Below are positions 1-9,967 of a DNA stretch of 32,740 nt, in pieces. Numbering within the stretch: position 1 is the stretch's first letter; each line of letters opens with the position of its first letter. Source of the DNA: Vitrella brassicaformis. Its lineage: Eukaryota > Sar > Vitrellaceae. The notes beneath the pieces are model-generated. The model worked only from the letters and a program-made list of their open reading frames with translations. It ran no database searches and had not been told where the DNA came from. The stretch covers positions 407,397 through 440,136 of the forward strand of contig CDMY01000336.1 of the NCBI GenBank assembly GCA_001179505.1, read 5' to 3'. Made by a program: the position numbers and the translations under genes.

Positions 1-19
1 TCCCCCCCCCCCCCCCCCC
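1..19. repeat. poly-C tract at window edge
   Basis: The window opens with an uninterrupted run of C after the first T, followed by CG-rich bases. It is a simple homopolymer with no visible coding role. Such a run at a contig or window edge could also reflect an assembly boundary. Confidence 0.7.
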
Positions 20-411
20 GCCCCGCCCCGACTGGTCGACTATGACTGGACATGTCTGTCCAACGAAGACACGACAAACCTTGCAGCACGTAACCAGGGA
101 ATTGAAGTCTCCCTCCCTTCCCTGGATGGGATGGCCACCACACTGCGATGCATTATCCATGGACGTGTGCGCGTCAGATTCATCTTTCTTCTCCCCCTCC
201 CCACCTTGTTCGACGAAGCCGCTGGCTCCCTCGTTGATGTCCCCCGGCACGCACCCACCATCAGTCCGACGCAGCGCCCCCACACACACACAGGGCAAAG
301 AACCACACCTGGCTGCCGACCTCGACGAGATCTGCGGTGATCTGCCTCATTCAGCATGTGCTCACTTGCGAGAAGGACGGCCGCACAGAGGACGGTCACA
401 GTAAGTGCCAT
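1..411 (-). CDS. possible 5' end of a leftward gene with a signal peptide
   Basis: An ATG at 411 (minus strand, context AAAATGG) opens a frame beginning MALTVTVLCAAVLLASEHM, which has the short hydrophobic core of a secretory signal peptide. The frame then runs through an arginine-rich stretch and becomes low complexity, so an intron probably begins near 290-310 and the rest of the gene would lie beyond the left edge. If real, it is divergent from the EGF-like gene starting at 472, with only 60 bases between the two starts. I recognise no domain and cannot place the splice sites. The alternative is that this is untranslated leader DNA of the rightward gene. Confidence 0.25.
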
Positions 412-471
412 TTTTGATGCCAAGATCTTGCTGCCCACGGCCAGGAACAAAAAAGTTGGCCGAGCAGCGCG

Positions 472-1070
472 ATGATGTGGTGGATGGTTCTGTCGTTTGT
501 GGTGCTGAGTGTGAGCGGCCAGGGGAACTCTGAGCTACCCTACCCCCTCACGTGCAGCTCAGCCACATGCTCCAACAACGGACGGTCAGTTCGACGGTCA
601 TCCGGTCTGTCCGTCCTCCTCTGCCATCCATCCATCCATCCAGTGGCATGTGTGTGGCGTGTACGTGTGTATGTGATACTGCAGGTGCACCGTCCAGGGT
701 CTGTGCGTGTGCGACACATGGTACTCGGGGCTGCGCTGCGACAATGGTCAGATCCACGCACATCCATTCATCCATCGTTGAGAGAAATGGCCTGCCTGTC
801 TGTCCGTTTCGTTGTTTGCAGAGGTGGAGAAAAAGATATCGTTCGAAGCGGGTCAGTGGGTCAGTCAGGTGGCAGCCCACACTTGGTTGTTGAAGGCAAC
901 GCAAAGATACGTTCTGTGTGTGGTGGGTGTGAATACATGTGTGGCTGGCTGCAGAGGGTATGAGCGACGGGTCCTTTGCCGGCATGATAGTTGCGTGGGT
1001 GATTGGCTTCCCCATCGTCCTCGCCCTCATCGCAGTGCCCGTCTACCTCAAGTTGGTCAGAGCGCAGTGA
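472..1070 (+). CDS. small secreted or membrane-anchored EGF-like protein
   Basis: Four exons (472-584, 685-746, 822-851, 955-1070) join in frame to 106 residues. Residues 1-16 form a hydrophobic signal peptide. Six cysteines at residues 28, 33, 39, 45, 47 and 56 have spacing C-x4-C-x5-C-x5-C-x1-C-x8-C, the classical EGF-like pattern, with NNGRC and a CVCDTWYSG segment as expected. A linker of about 20 residues follows, then one transmembrane helix (about 78-100) and a short basic tail KLVRAQ. The predicted topology is type I, with a single EGF module outside the membrane. All introns have GTCAG-type donors and CAG acceptors. EGF modules usually mediate extracellular protein contacts; the partner here is unknown. 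A 106-residue protein with just one EGF module and one membrane span is unusually minimal. A longer 5' extension is possible but not needed, because the signal peptide starts at this ATG. Confidence 0.78.
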
Positions 1071-1587
1071 CAGACCTCACCAACCTATCCATCCATCCCA
1101 CCAAGCAGAGCAATGGGGGAGGAGGGAGGGGAGGGAGGGAGGGGAGAAGACTTACTATGACAGACAGACACCAGTATGACTGACGAAGAAAAAAAGGGCC
1201 CCTCTCTCTCTGTGTGTACCTGCATGAACAAGCGTGTTGTGTACAGAGGACTTTCGTGTGCACCATGCATCGATGGATTGAGTGTCGACTCTACTTAGTA
1301 GCAACCGATCCGATCCGATCCACGCAGTCAGTCAGTCAGGCATGGCACCACGCAAGCCACCAATCACCCTAGCTATCCACTGTACAAGCAGTACAAGCAC
1401 ATGACGATATGCACTGCACGCGTCCATCAATCAGCCATCATGAATGCATCACCTGAATATGAGGAGGGCAAGGAAGGAACTTCCCTCTCGCCTCCCTGCA
1501 CCTCTCTCTCTCTCTCTCTCTCTCTCTCAGCTATGTATAGCTACCTCTACGTGAGGCTACATCCACCATCAGCAGTCTCCAACAACC
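1071..1587. other. intergenic region between convergent genes
   Basis: This interval separates the 3' ends of the EGF-like gene and PNKP. It holds GGGA-rich repeats near 1115-1145, a GATCC/CAGT repeat patch near 1300-1340 and a CT microsatellite at about 1503-1529. I see no coding exon or RNA gene. Confidence 0.6.
1503..1529. repeat. CT/AG dinucleotide microsatellite
   Basis: This is an uninterrupted CT repeat of about 13 units in the convergent intergenic region downstream of both neighbouring stop codons. It is a simple sequence repeat with no evident function. Confidence 0.75.
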
Positions 1588-4013
1588 TCACTCGAGGAAT
1601 GACTTGAGTAGCTTCTCGTCGCTCGGATCGGCAAACGGGCCTGCATGACCCAAACACACATAATAACAATGCCAGAGAACAGGATGTGTGCGAGGTGTTG
1701 GCGCACCGGGTTCGAAGTTCTTGATGGTGAGTGTGATGACCTCGTCGATGCCCTCACTCTTCTGTCATGCGAACCAATACCATACAAACAAACGCATACA
1801 CACACACACACACATGGCCGAGGGAGGCCACTCGGCCGACCTGTCCACTCCTTCGTCTCTCACTCACCTGCGGCACCTCGCGGTTCTTGTAGAAGGAATG
1901 CAGCACCTTTGATATATACACACACACACACACACAGACACACAGGGGGAGAGATACGAGTACGGGCGGGCGCAAGTGGTGTGGCGGCGTGGCATGGCAG
2001 GGCATACCATGGGGGGGATCTTCTTTTTGTGTTCGCGCACACGCGGGTTGAGCTCGCGGTAGGCGTTGAGGTGAAAGCACAAGTCCTTCGGCACGTCCAT
2101 GTACACGGCACGCACCTTAGCTGACAAACACACACACACACACACACACGCAGACACCGGTAAGCGCGCCATTTGCTCCTCTCTCCCCTTTTGCCCCCGT
2201 CCATTCCGTTGACCTTTGTATTGTTTGGCGAGGTCTATGTAGGCCTTTCTGGTGCTCTTGTCCTTATTCTGGTTGTCAATGACGGCCGACTGCCCCGCCG
2301 CCAACGCCGTCTTGCACTCCTTGACACACTTGTTCTTGTCCTTCAACGTGTCCTGCACACACACATCCATCCATCCATCCAACACAACACAGCATAGCAT
2401 AGCACGGTGGGTGGGAGTTGTCACCTACCTGGTTGACGTGCTTGTATGTCGGGAACAGCTTGCGACTGCGCAGAGCAGGGGAGACAGATGCATCATTGTG
2501 TGGGGTATGAATGGCTTGGTTACACTAGGGAGCTCTTGCCGCTGCCCGGCGCGCCAACCAGGATCACCACTGCAGTGCACACGCACCTACAACGCCATGA
2601 GTTTCCAAGCCGCTCGTCCACACACGCACAGACCCACCTACCCTCGGTGTCCTCCACCTTCTTGATCACCGTCGAAGGAGGCACCAAGCCTGCACACACA
2701 GGGAGAGATGGTGCACTGCAGCGGTTGACGGACGGGCTCATGTCATGCGCCTCTGGCCTCTCTGCCTATGCGTGTGTCTGACCCGCCCCACCCTGTCCAA
2801 GTGTGCGGGGATCGAAGTCAAACGTAGTCGGGAAGTTGGAGTTCTGACCTGCACGCAACCAGCCAGCCAGCCAGCCAGCCACAGACACGGCAAACAAATG
2901 GTATCTATCCACCTCGAGGGCCGTATGGTACGGTACGTACCCAGGAAGGCCTCTTCGGGTGTGAGGAAGCGTATGCCGAGGTTGAGGGCAAACTTGTGAT
3001 CCGAGCTGCTGAAGTCCTTCTTGCGACCACCGCTCGCAGGGCGGCCAGCCGCATCACCTGCACCCACCACACCATCCACCACAACCACCGCTGTGCTCTC
3101 TGTGTGTGCGCATGGGTGATTTGGTCTCATACCGACGAACTTGGACTGTTTGCGGTCGATTTTGACGCCGTCGTTGTGCTCGCTCTCCATCAAATCCCAC
3201 GATCCAGTGCCTGACCAATACACACACACACACACACAAGTGGATGGTGGACGAAGAGCGTGATATGTGGCTGTCAGGCGGCCTGACGCACATGGCTTCC
3301 GGTAGATATCGTCACGCGTGCTGCCAGTCAGCCAGTCAACACACACATACACACACGACGTCGCAAGGTGGGTGTGAGAACGTGTGTGCGTGTGCGTGTG
3401 CGTGGGGTGTGGTCTTTCAACTTACGCGAGGTAGACGAGCATGGGGACGGCGAGTGCGGCCTGGACGGCATCGAGTTTCTTCTGCAGGTCCTCTAGCTTC
3501 TGCTTGCCCGTCGACACGCCCTTCTGGTTGCTGAACACCACTACCTTGAACCTTATAACCACACACACACACACACAGAAATCCAATGAAGACGTGTCTG
3601 CTTTGCGCGTAGGCCCAACGAACCCGTCGTTGACGTGTTTCTTGAGTACGGTCCTGCAGGAACCGCCGTAGAGCAGCCGCCAGTCGTTGGCATCTTTCGG
3701 CCACTTGGCGCCGCTCTTGGGGGCGATGAGGGTGCCGTCGAGGTCCAGCCCCAACACCTTGTCCGACGCCGGGCTGTCATAGTCCTTCCAATACACACTA
3801 CCGCGCTGCTCCATCGACACACACAGACGCACAGAGCAGGCAGACGGATCAAGGTCTTAGTGCAGTGCAGAAGGTGTCGCGTGTGTGTGAGGGGTGTGTG
3901 TGGTGTGTGTGTTTGTGTTTGTATCTCACCGACTGCCAGACGGCGTTGGGTTTGGTTCTCTTGGCCTCCGGGCAGTCGTCCGGGCCGTCCTCTGCCGCAT
4001 GCTTGCTGCTCAT
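1588..4013 (-). CDS. PNKP: bifunctional polynucleotide 3'-phosphatase/5'-kinase
   Basis: Fifteen exons starting at the ATG at 4013 sum to 1203 bases, giving 400 residues. The enzyme removes 3'-phosphate and adds 5'-phosphate at broken DNA ends during strand-break repair, in the nucleus and possibly in organelles. The N-terminal phosphatase shows [10 protein letters not shown] (catalytic DxD), then [25 protein letters not shown] and DHKFALNLG, followed by FDFDPRT. The kinase half has the P-loop GAPGSGKSS, then KHVNQDTL, VIDNQN and FYKNREVPQ. Most exons are 29-140 bases; the P-loop is on exon 9 (46 bases). The exon 9 donor is placed at GTAACC because that phase gives [16 protein letters not shown]. 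The basic, acidic-flanked N-terminus (EAKRTKPN) could be a nuclear signal. The FHA domain of animal PNKP is absent, as in plant and fungal forms. It diverges from actin across 463 bases. Confidence 0.93.
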
Positions 4014-4476
4014 GATCAACAACGACAACAACCGCACAACCCTGTAGACGCAACAGCAACAAACGAGATCTGACCTTTGCGGCATCAGCCGTTGTTTGCC
4101 CACCTTCTTGGTTTGGATGCACGACTGGCGTGCTTCAGCAGATGCGAGTGTGCTGCAAAACCACGCGCAAGGCCGCCTGCCGTGGACCACTCAACGCATC
4201 CGACAAAGCCGATGGCCGATGCCTCGCAACCACAGATTTGCAAAGCGCAGGCAAGCGCCGCTATCGTCAGGCTATAGACGCTATCCCACCACAGTTTTCC
4301 TTCCCTTCAACAGCGGTCAAAAGATTGCGAGCTTTCAGAGCGATCGCTTTGCGCCGCCTTTTCCAGCCTGCGTAGCTTAGTTGCTGTTGCCGCGGTGAGC
4401 GTCAGTCCGCTGCCTGCCCTCTCGTCGCTTTCGTTTCGTTCGGCAAGCCCGCACACCAGGAGATCGTCGTGACGTG
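4014..4476. promoter_or_regulatory. divergent promoter region, PNKP/actin
   Basis: These 463 bases separate the PNKP and actin start codons and must hold both promoters and 5' leaders. There is no TATA-like box. A TTGCGAGCTTTCAG element at 4325-4338 is followed immediately by a near-perfect palindrome around AGCGATCGCT; related elements precede other genes in the window. Pyrimidine-rich DNA near the actin ATG may be leader sequence or a leader intron. The microsatellites common in the introns are absent here, which fits constrained regulatory DNA. Confidence 0.5.
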
Positions 4477-6192
4477 ATGGCAGACGAGGAGGCCCAGGCT
4501 TTGGTCATCGACAATGGCTCGGGCATGTGCAAGGCCGGGTTCGCCGGCGACGACGCGCCGCGGGCAGTTTTTCCTTCCATCGTCGGAAGTAAGCGGCTCG
4601 CTCCCTCAGCGGACACACACAGATTCAGCTTACAGAAGAGGCAGCATAGCGCGGCATAGGCGGCATAGCGACGGCACGTGTGCTGTACGTGCCACCGGAT
4701 TGGTGTACTTACTGCGTGGTGTTTGTGTGCGTATGATGTCCGTCCGTCCGTCAGGGCCGAAGATGCCTGGCATCATGGTGGGTATGGATCAGAAGGACAG
4801 CTACGTGGGAGACGAGGCGCAGTCCAAGCGGGGCGTCCTCACACTCAAATACCCCATAGAACACGGCATAGTCACCAACTGGTGAGTGAGCCGCACACAC
4901 CACACACAGTGAAAGAGACAGGCGCACGGACAGACGGACGGCTGCAGAGAGGCAAAGAGGGAGGCAGGCAGGTAGGCAGGCAGGGAGGGAGGGAGGGAGG
5001 GAGGACACTTGTGTGTCTGTGTGTGTGTGTGGAGATGACGCCCCTCTTGCTCTCTCTCTCCCTCTGTGTGTGTGTGTGTGTGTCGACAGGGACGATATGG
5101 AGAAGATATGGCACCACACGTTTTACAACGAGTTGCGTGTGGCGCCCGAGGACCACCCCGTGCTGCTGACCGAGGCGCCGCTGAACCCCAAGGCCAACCG
5201 CGAGAAGATGACCCAGATCATGTTTGAGACCTTCAACGTCCCCGCCATGTACGTGGCCATCCAGGCCGTCCTGTCGCTGTACGCGTCGGGCCGCACCACG
5301 GGCATCGTCATGGACAGCGGCGACGGCGTCTCCCACACCGTGCCCATCTACGAGGGCTACGCACTCCCCCACGCCATCCTGCGGCTGGACCTGGCGGGCC
5401 GCGACCTCACCGACTACATGATGAAGATACTCACCGAGCGCGGATACACATTCACCACCACCGCAGAGCGAGAAATCGTACGAGACATCAAGGAGAAACT
5501 CTGCTATGTCGCACTCGACTTCGACGAAGGTACGTAACAGGCAGACAACCCACAGCACACACCGAGGCAAAAGACCACCAGGAGACCACCTTTGTGTTTG
5601 TGTTTGTGTGTGTGTGGTTGGTTGTGTGGTGTGTGTGGTGTGCAGCGATGAAGAACGCGTCTGAGAGCAGCGATTTGGAGAAGACGTACGAGCTGCCGGA
5701 CGGCAACATCATCACGGTGGGCAACGAGCGGTTCCGGTGCCCGGAGGTGCTGTTCCAGCCGTCTTTCATCGGCAAGGAGGCCTCGGGCATCCACGACACC
5801 ACATTCCAGTCCATCATGAAGTGCGACGTCGACATACGAAAGGACCTCTACGCCAACGTCGTCCTCTCCGGCGGCACCACCATGTTCAACGGCATCGGAG
5901 AACGGTCAGTACCTTTAACGCACTCACACACAGAGAGGGATGGAGGGAGGGAGGGAGAGACGATGCCATGTGTGTGTGTGTGTCAAAATGTGTGTTCAGG
6001 ATGACGAAGGAGTTGACTGCGTTGGCGCCATCTACGATGAAGATCAAGGTGGTGGCGCCCCCGGAGCGCAAGTACAGCGTGTGGATCGGCGGCTCCATCC
6101 TGTCATCGCTCTCCACATTCCAGCAAATGTGGATCTCCAAGCAGGAGTACGACGAGTCCGGACCAACCGTCGTACACCGCAAGTGCTTCTAG
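4477..6192 (+). CDS. ACT: actin
   Basis: Five exons (4477-4588, 4755-4881, 5090-5529, 5646-5904, 6000-6192) sum to 1131 bases and 376 residues, the usual actin length. Actin binds and hydrolyses ATP and polymerises into cytoskeletal filaments. The start [19 protein letters not shown] includes the phosphate loop [15 protein letters not shown]. Further hallmarks are [36 protein letters not shown] (second phosphate loop), SGGTTM and the C-terminus VHRKCF. Residues such as [24 protein letters not shown] and FNGIGERM resemble dinoflagellate/chromerid actins more than animal ones, which supports an alveolate source. The ATG at 4477 is preceded by GTG, not ATG, so this is the start. It is transcribed divergently from PNKP, with long TG/CT-rich introns. 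Confidence 0.98.
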
Positions 6193-7310
6193 CCAGCCAC
6201 TGTGGTCATACATACACACATCTCCCACAATTCGCCGGTGAGCCAGCACAGCACAAGGAAGGCCCCTTGACGTGCCTGGACGATCTCATGATGTTGATGT
6301 GTGGCTGGTGTTGTGTGTTGTGTGTCGGTCGGTCAGGTGTTCGTGCGTCCGCCGATCGAGTGTTTTGCCTGCCTGCCTGCTTGCGTGTGTGAGAGAGAGC
6401 CCAATTCGTGTGATGGGTCCATCCATCCATCCACGACTGAAAGCGTGTGCACACGTCCCCTTTCCTGTCTTCCATGCCATGCATGCCACACCTGTGTGTG
6501 CAGTTAATTTGACCCTTCCGTGCGTAACCTTGTTACGTTTCAGCGACTGACTGACTGACTGGATGGATGGCTGACTGGCTGGCTGTATGTCCACTTTTGA
6601 GGCCCACTACCTATGTGACTGACTGACGAGCAGAGAGCCCACACACACAGGAGGGAGAGAGACCCGTAGACAGCTGGATGGATGGATGGAGGGCCGGACG
6701 GACAGATCCTGAGTAGCATTGATCACTGCAAATCGGGGGTGGGGTGGGTGACAAAAGGAGAGGATCTATCTATCTATCTGTAGCGAGCATGAAGGCAGGC
6801 TGTAGGGTAACCCTCAGCTGACACATCAGCCCTCAGATGCTCTCACTGACTGCCTGTCTGCCTGCCTGCCTGCCTGGCTGCCTTCGTCCATCGCACAAAC
6901 AGAGGTGTGTGTGTCGAATGCATCTGCCTTCCCGCCTACCTGTGTGGCTGCCTGGCCTCCCTCCCTCCCTCCTTGCGTCCTTTTCTCTCCCCGATGCCTT
7001 GCCTTGCCTTCCCTTGCCTGCCTGGCTTGCCCTGCGGTCGACACACGGACCGTTTTTGATATGCACGGACGTGACAGACACCGATCGCGCTTTCCACTCA
7101 CACTCCCTCACTCCCTTCATCCCTCCCTCCCTTGTGGGCCCACTGCCTGCCTGACTGCGGCCTGGCGCCTTTGCCTTTCTTTTCCCGGCCGCAATACTTC
7201 CTTCCTCGCCCACCCACTGGTTTGTTTAAGCCCAACACCGAGTGACCAAGTGCGTGACTGTGAGGCGATTTTGAGCTGATCGACTGACTGATGGATGGAT
7301 GAGACAGGGA

Positions 7311-7327
7311 CGGCCGGCCGGCCGGCC
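7311..7327. repeat. GGCC tandem repeat
   Basis: A self-complementary run of GGCC units (GGCCGGCCGGCCGGCC) lies in the intergenic region downstream of actin. It is a simple repeat able to form a hairpin; no function is evident. Confidence 0.7.
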
Positions 7328-7841
7328 ATAGCCACACACACGGTAGAGATAGACAGAGGGAGTGTGCACATGGCTCAGCTCAGCCACCCCACCCAGCTAA
7401 TCTGCCCGACCCGCACCGCACCAACACTGCTGTCGGATGCGTAATGCATCATGCAATGATGCAGGCAGGCAGGGTGGGGTCGGGTAGGGTCGGGTGGGGG
7501 TCGGGTGTTTGCCAGGCGGTCACTCAGTTTGAATCCCACATACACTCACTCTCACCTGCTGGCTGGCTGGCTTCCTGGGCCCGCCTATTGATGGCATGCA
7601 CCCACTACTTGCTACTTCGGCTGTTGCGTGTGTGCATGTGTGTTTTCAAGGCCACTTGTGCTCGCGATGTGCGTGACTGACTGCATCAGTGTGGGTGGGT
7701 GGGTGGGCACGAATGCGATGAGTGAGTGAGTGGCCGTCCGTTTGCGTGATCGAATGGCTGCATGCTAAGGCTCCACCTGGCCGGTGACACTGCATGGCAT
7801 GCATGTGTGGGTGTGAGAGATTTATGATGGGTGTGTTGTCA

Positions 7842-7970
7842 ATTGATTGATCTATTCATGGCAATATCCGTCCGCAAAGCTTAAACGACACACTTGACGA
7901 TGCAGAGACAGTCAGACAGACAGACAGACAGACATAATTGACCGCACACGAACAGGCCTGTTGTCGAACG
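7842..7970. repeat. dispersed repeat A, copy 1 (upstream of the 8197 gene)
   Basis: This segment shares blocks in the same order with 10808-10918: TTGATTGATC, then AATATCCGTCCGCA followed by GGCTTA/AGCTTA and ACGACAC, then a CAGA repeat, then AACAGGC and GTTGTCGAAC. The blocks are diverged and separated by variable simple repeats. Both copies lie a few hundred bases upstream of a plus-strand start codon. It could be an old duplicated promoter region or a short mobile-element remnant. No terminal inverted repeats were found by eye. Confidence 0.6.
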
Positions 7971-8196
7971 GACAAAAAGCTCGCTCAAGCTCGCTCCGCA
8001 AGTGAAATGTGCGAAGATCACACATTGTTTTGCATCCCAACAGGCCTCGTTCTGAGGACTTTCTAAGCCCCCCCCAGGCCCCCGCGCCCGGGACGTCTCG
8101 GACGCCGTCCACTCATCAGCGTCCCATTCATCGCTTCCAGCCACAGCTGATCAGCTGCCTCCCGGGTTCGGCGCGGCAGATCCGCAGCTATCTACC

Positions 8197-9967
8197 ATGA
8201 TCCGTTCGCATCCGCGGTTGTATACGATGAACAACAGCTCTTCCCCGACCCCGGAATTGCGTGCAGATACTGATGACGCAGCCAATGGCATGTCTTCATC
8301 TGCTGCTGCCCCTCCACCGGCTCCCGAGAGTGGGCGATCCTCACAGGCAGAGCGTGCAGATGATGATGACGCAGCCATGTCTTCATTTGCTGTTGCCCCT
8401 CCACCGGCTCCCCGTGCTGCTGCGGATGCAGTCGAAGAGAGCAAGCAGGTCCCGTCGGTCGCCGATGAGGGTCCGGAGGCTTCCGAGCAGGAGGGAGTGT
8501 GGGGTGAGGAGCAAGAGGCTGCTGGTGTTGGTGAGGCTGAGGAGACAGACGCTGCTGGTGTTGGTGAGGCTGAGGCGCCTGTGCCGGCTCTTACACCTCC
8601 CGAGCCCAACCCCAAGCCGAGAGCGATAGGCTCCAGGAAAACCAAGAGAACGGGGGGGCGGGCCAAGGGCATTGGACAGGGACCAGCCAAGCGTGCCACC
8701 CGGAGAAGCCCCAGCACAGCGGCTACAGTGAAAAGTAAGAGGGCAAATGAAAGGCTTCCCAGTATACGCAGGAGGCACTTTTGGAGTCTTGCCTTGCGCT
8801 GCAGGCCAAGCGTTTCGAAGAGAGCGATCAAGTACTACATACACAAACCGGGCCAATGCTGGGAGCCACCGGATTGGTCAGACATGCAGGGATGAGAAAC
8901 AATCAAGAAAACAGGAGGGAGTAGACATTCGATCGTGTATTGGGAGACAATCAAGAAAACGGCAAAACACAGAAAAGCCGCCACCATCCAAGAGGCCCAA
9001 GCTCGAGCACAGCGCAACACCAGCGACGGCATTGCTTGAGGAGGGAGACATGGCTCCATCTCCTCGACTCGACCAGCAGTCTGCAGCGGATGCCGATTTT
9101 GGCGAGGATCAGCGTCAGCCATCTTGCAGAGTCAAGTTCGACCTTACTCAGAACCGTCAAACAGGTGTATATCATACAGGGAGGGACCAGCTCATCTACA
9201 TATATCAGATCAGATGCATGTGTCCGTCTGTCTGCCTGTCTGTTGGTTCAGATTTTGACAAAGACTTGCCAGTCACAACGATTCAGAGGCCCTCCAGCAA
9301 TGGCAGCCGGCCAAACGCAGCCAGCCAAGCCACCACCACCGGAAACGCCGACGTATTTCGCGTGCATCGAACCATGACGCCCCTCAAGTCTATTCTGAAG
9401 AAATCGGGAGGGAGTGGGCGATCCTCACAGGCAGAGCGTGCAGATAATGATGACGCAGCCAATGGCATGTCTTCATCTGCTGCTGCCCCTCCACCAGCTC
9501 CCGAGAGTGGGCGATCCTCACAGGCAGAGCGTGCAGATGATGATGACGCAGCCATGTCTTCATTGGCTGTTGCCCCTCCACCGGCTCCCCGTGCTGCTGC
9601 GGATGCAGTCGAAGAGAGCAAGCAGGTCCCGTCGGTCGCCGATGAGGGTCCGGAGGCTTCCGAGCAGGAGGGAGTGTGGGGTGAGGAGCAAGAGGCTGCT
9701 GGTGTTGGTGAGGCTGAGGAGACAGACGCTGCTGGTGTTGGTGAGGCTGAGGCGCCTGTGCCGGCTCTTACACCTCCCGAGCCCAACCCCAAGCCGAGAG
9801 CGATAGGCTCCAGGAAAACCAAGAGAACGGGGGGGCGGGCCAAGGGCATTGGACAGGGACCAGCCAAGCGTGCCACCCGGAGAAGCCCCAGCACAGCGGC
9901 TACAGTTGAGCCAATAGGCCGCCCACAGCGTCGCCGAACTGCACAGAAAGCGATAAGTACTCTATGA
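8197..9967 (+). CDS. unrecognised basic low-complexity protein with an internal duplication
   Basis: The start at 8197 opens a frame rich in Ala, Pro, Glu and Asp that ends in a basic tail (KTKRTGGRAKGIGQG, then AKRATRRSPS). A likely intron from about 8735 to an acceptor CAG near 8802-8804 leads to a second frame with a possible nuclear signal (PPPSKRPKLEHS). A second intron (about 9164-9250, ending GTTGGTTCAG) gives MTPLKSILKKSGGS, after which the whole first module repeats almost unchanged. The frame stops at TGA 9965-9967. The alternating acidic and basic low-complexity composition suggests a nuclear, DNA- or RNA-associated protein, but I recognise no domain. The first intron could be spliced in a different phase, ending the protein near 8930, and exons may continue past 9967. 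The gene exists more securely than its exact structure. Confidence 0.55.
8261..8729 (+). repeat. 469-base direct repeat, copy 1
   Basis: This segment matches 9438-9906 at a constant offset of 1177 bases without an indel and with only about three substitutions that I can see. It encodes the acidic Ala/Pro module plus the basic tail of the 8197 gene. Near-identity at all codon positions, including third positions, indicates a recent duplication or gene conversion. Confidence 0.92.
9412..9560 (+). repeat. tandem 93-base unit inside the duplicated module
   Basis: The block starting GAGTGGGCGATCCTCACAGG at 9412 recurs at 9505 and encodes GRSSQAERADNDDAANGMS and then GRSSQAERADDDDAAMSS. The first duplicated module (8261-8729) contains one full unit of this block, so the copy number differs between the two modules. 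Confidence 0.85.
9438..9906 (+). repeat. 469-base direct repeat, copy 2
   Basis: This is the second copy of the 8261-8729 module, with the same length and reading frame. After the shared end (CGGCTACAGT) the sequence diverges at once: this copy continues as an open frame to 9967, while copy 1 runs into a GTAAGA donor. Confidence 0.92.

Larger units (their letters stand above)
6193..8196. other. gene-poor intergenic region rich in simple repeats
   Basis: About 2 kb separate actin from the next start codon. It contains CTGC/TGCC, GACT, GGAT and CAGA tetranucleotide repeats, a GGCC repeat near 7311-7327, and scattered TGCATGC-like palindromes. Open frames here are short or low complexity and lack splice-consistent partners, so I call no gene. 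The last 350 bases hold a repeat shared with DNA near 10.8 kb and a C-rich patch near 8070-8095, and probably include the promoter of the 8197 gene. Confidence 0.6.

Noticed and set aside
2738-3352. A 204-codon continuous minus-strand frame taken as one exon of PNKP
   Set aside because: The frame includes CA-rich intron sequence; family alignment (YRKPCTGSWD, then KFVGDAAGRP) shows it must be split at GT-AG sites into several short exons.
4872-5570. A 232-codon minus-strand frame over actin
   Set aside because: It is a shadow of the highly biased GC-rich actin exon; the plus strand has an unambiguous full-length actin.
7881-8144. A minus-strand frame beginning AGSDEWDADEWTAS
   Set aside because: It has no ATG in a good context, runs into CAGA repeats and shows no splice-linked continuation; probably chance.
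6193-8196. Search for tRNA, rRNA or snRNA genes in the large intergenic gap
   Set aside because: No cloverleaf-like arms with a TTCGA loop and no recognisable rRNA or U-RNA core were found by eye; a covariance-model scan would be needed to exclude divergent ones.
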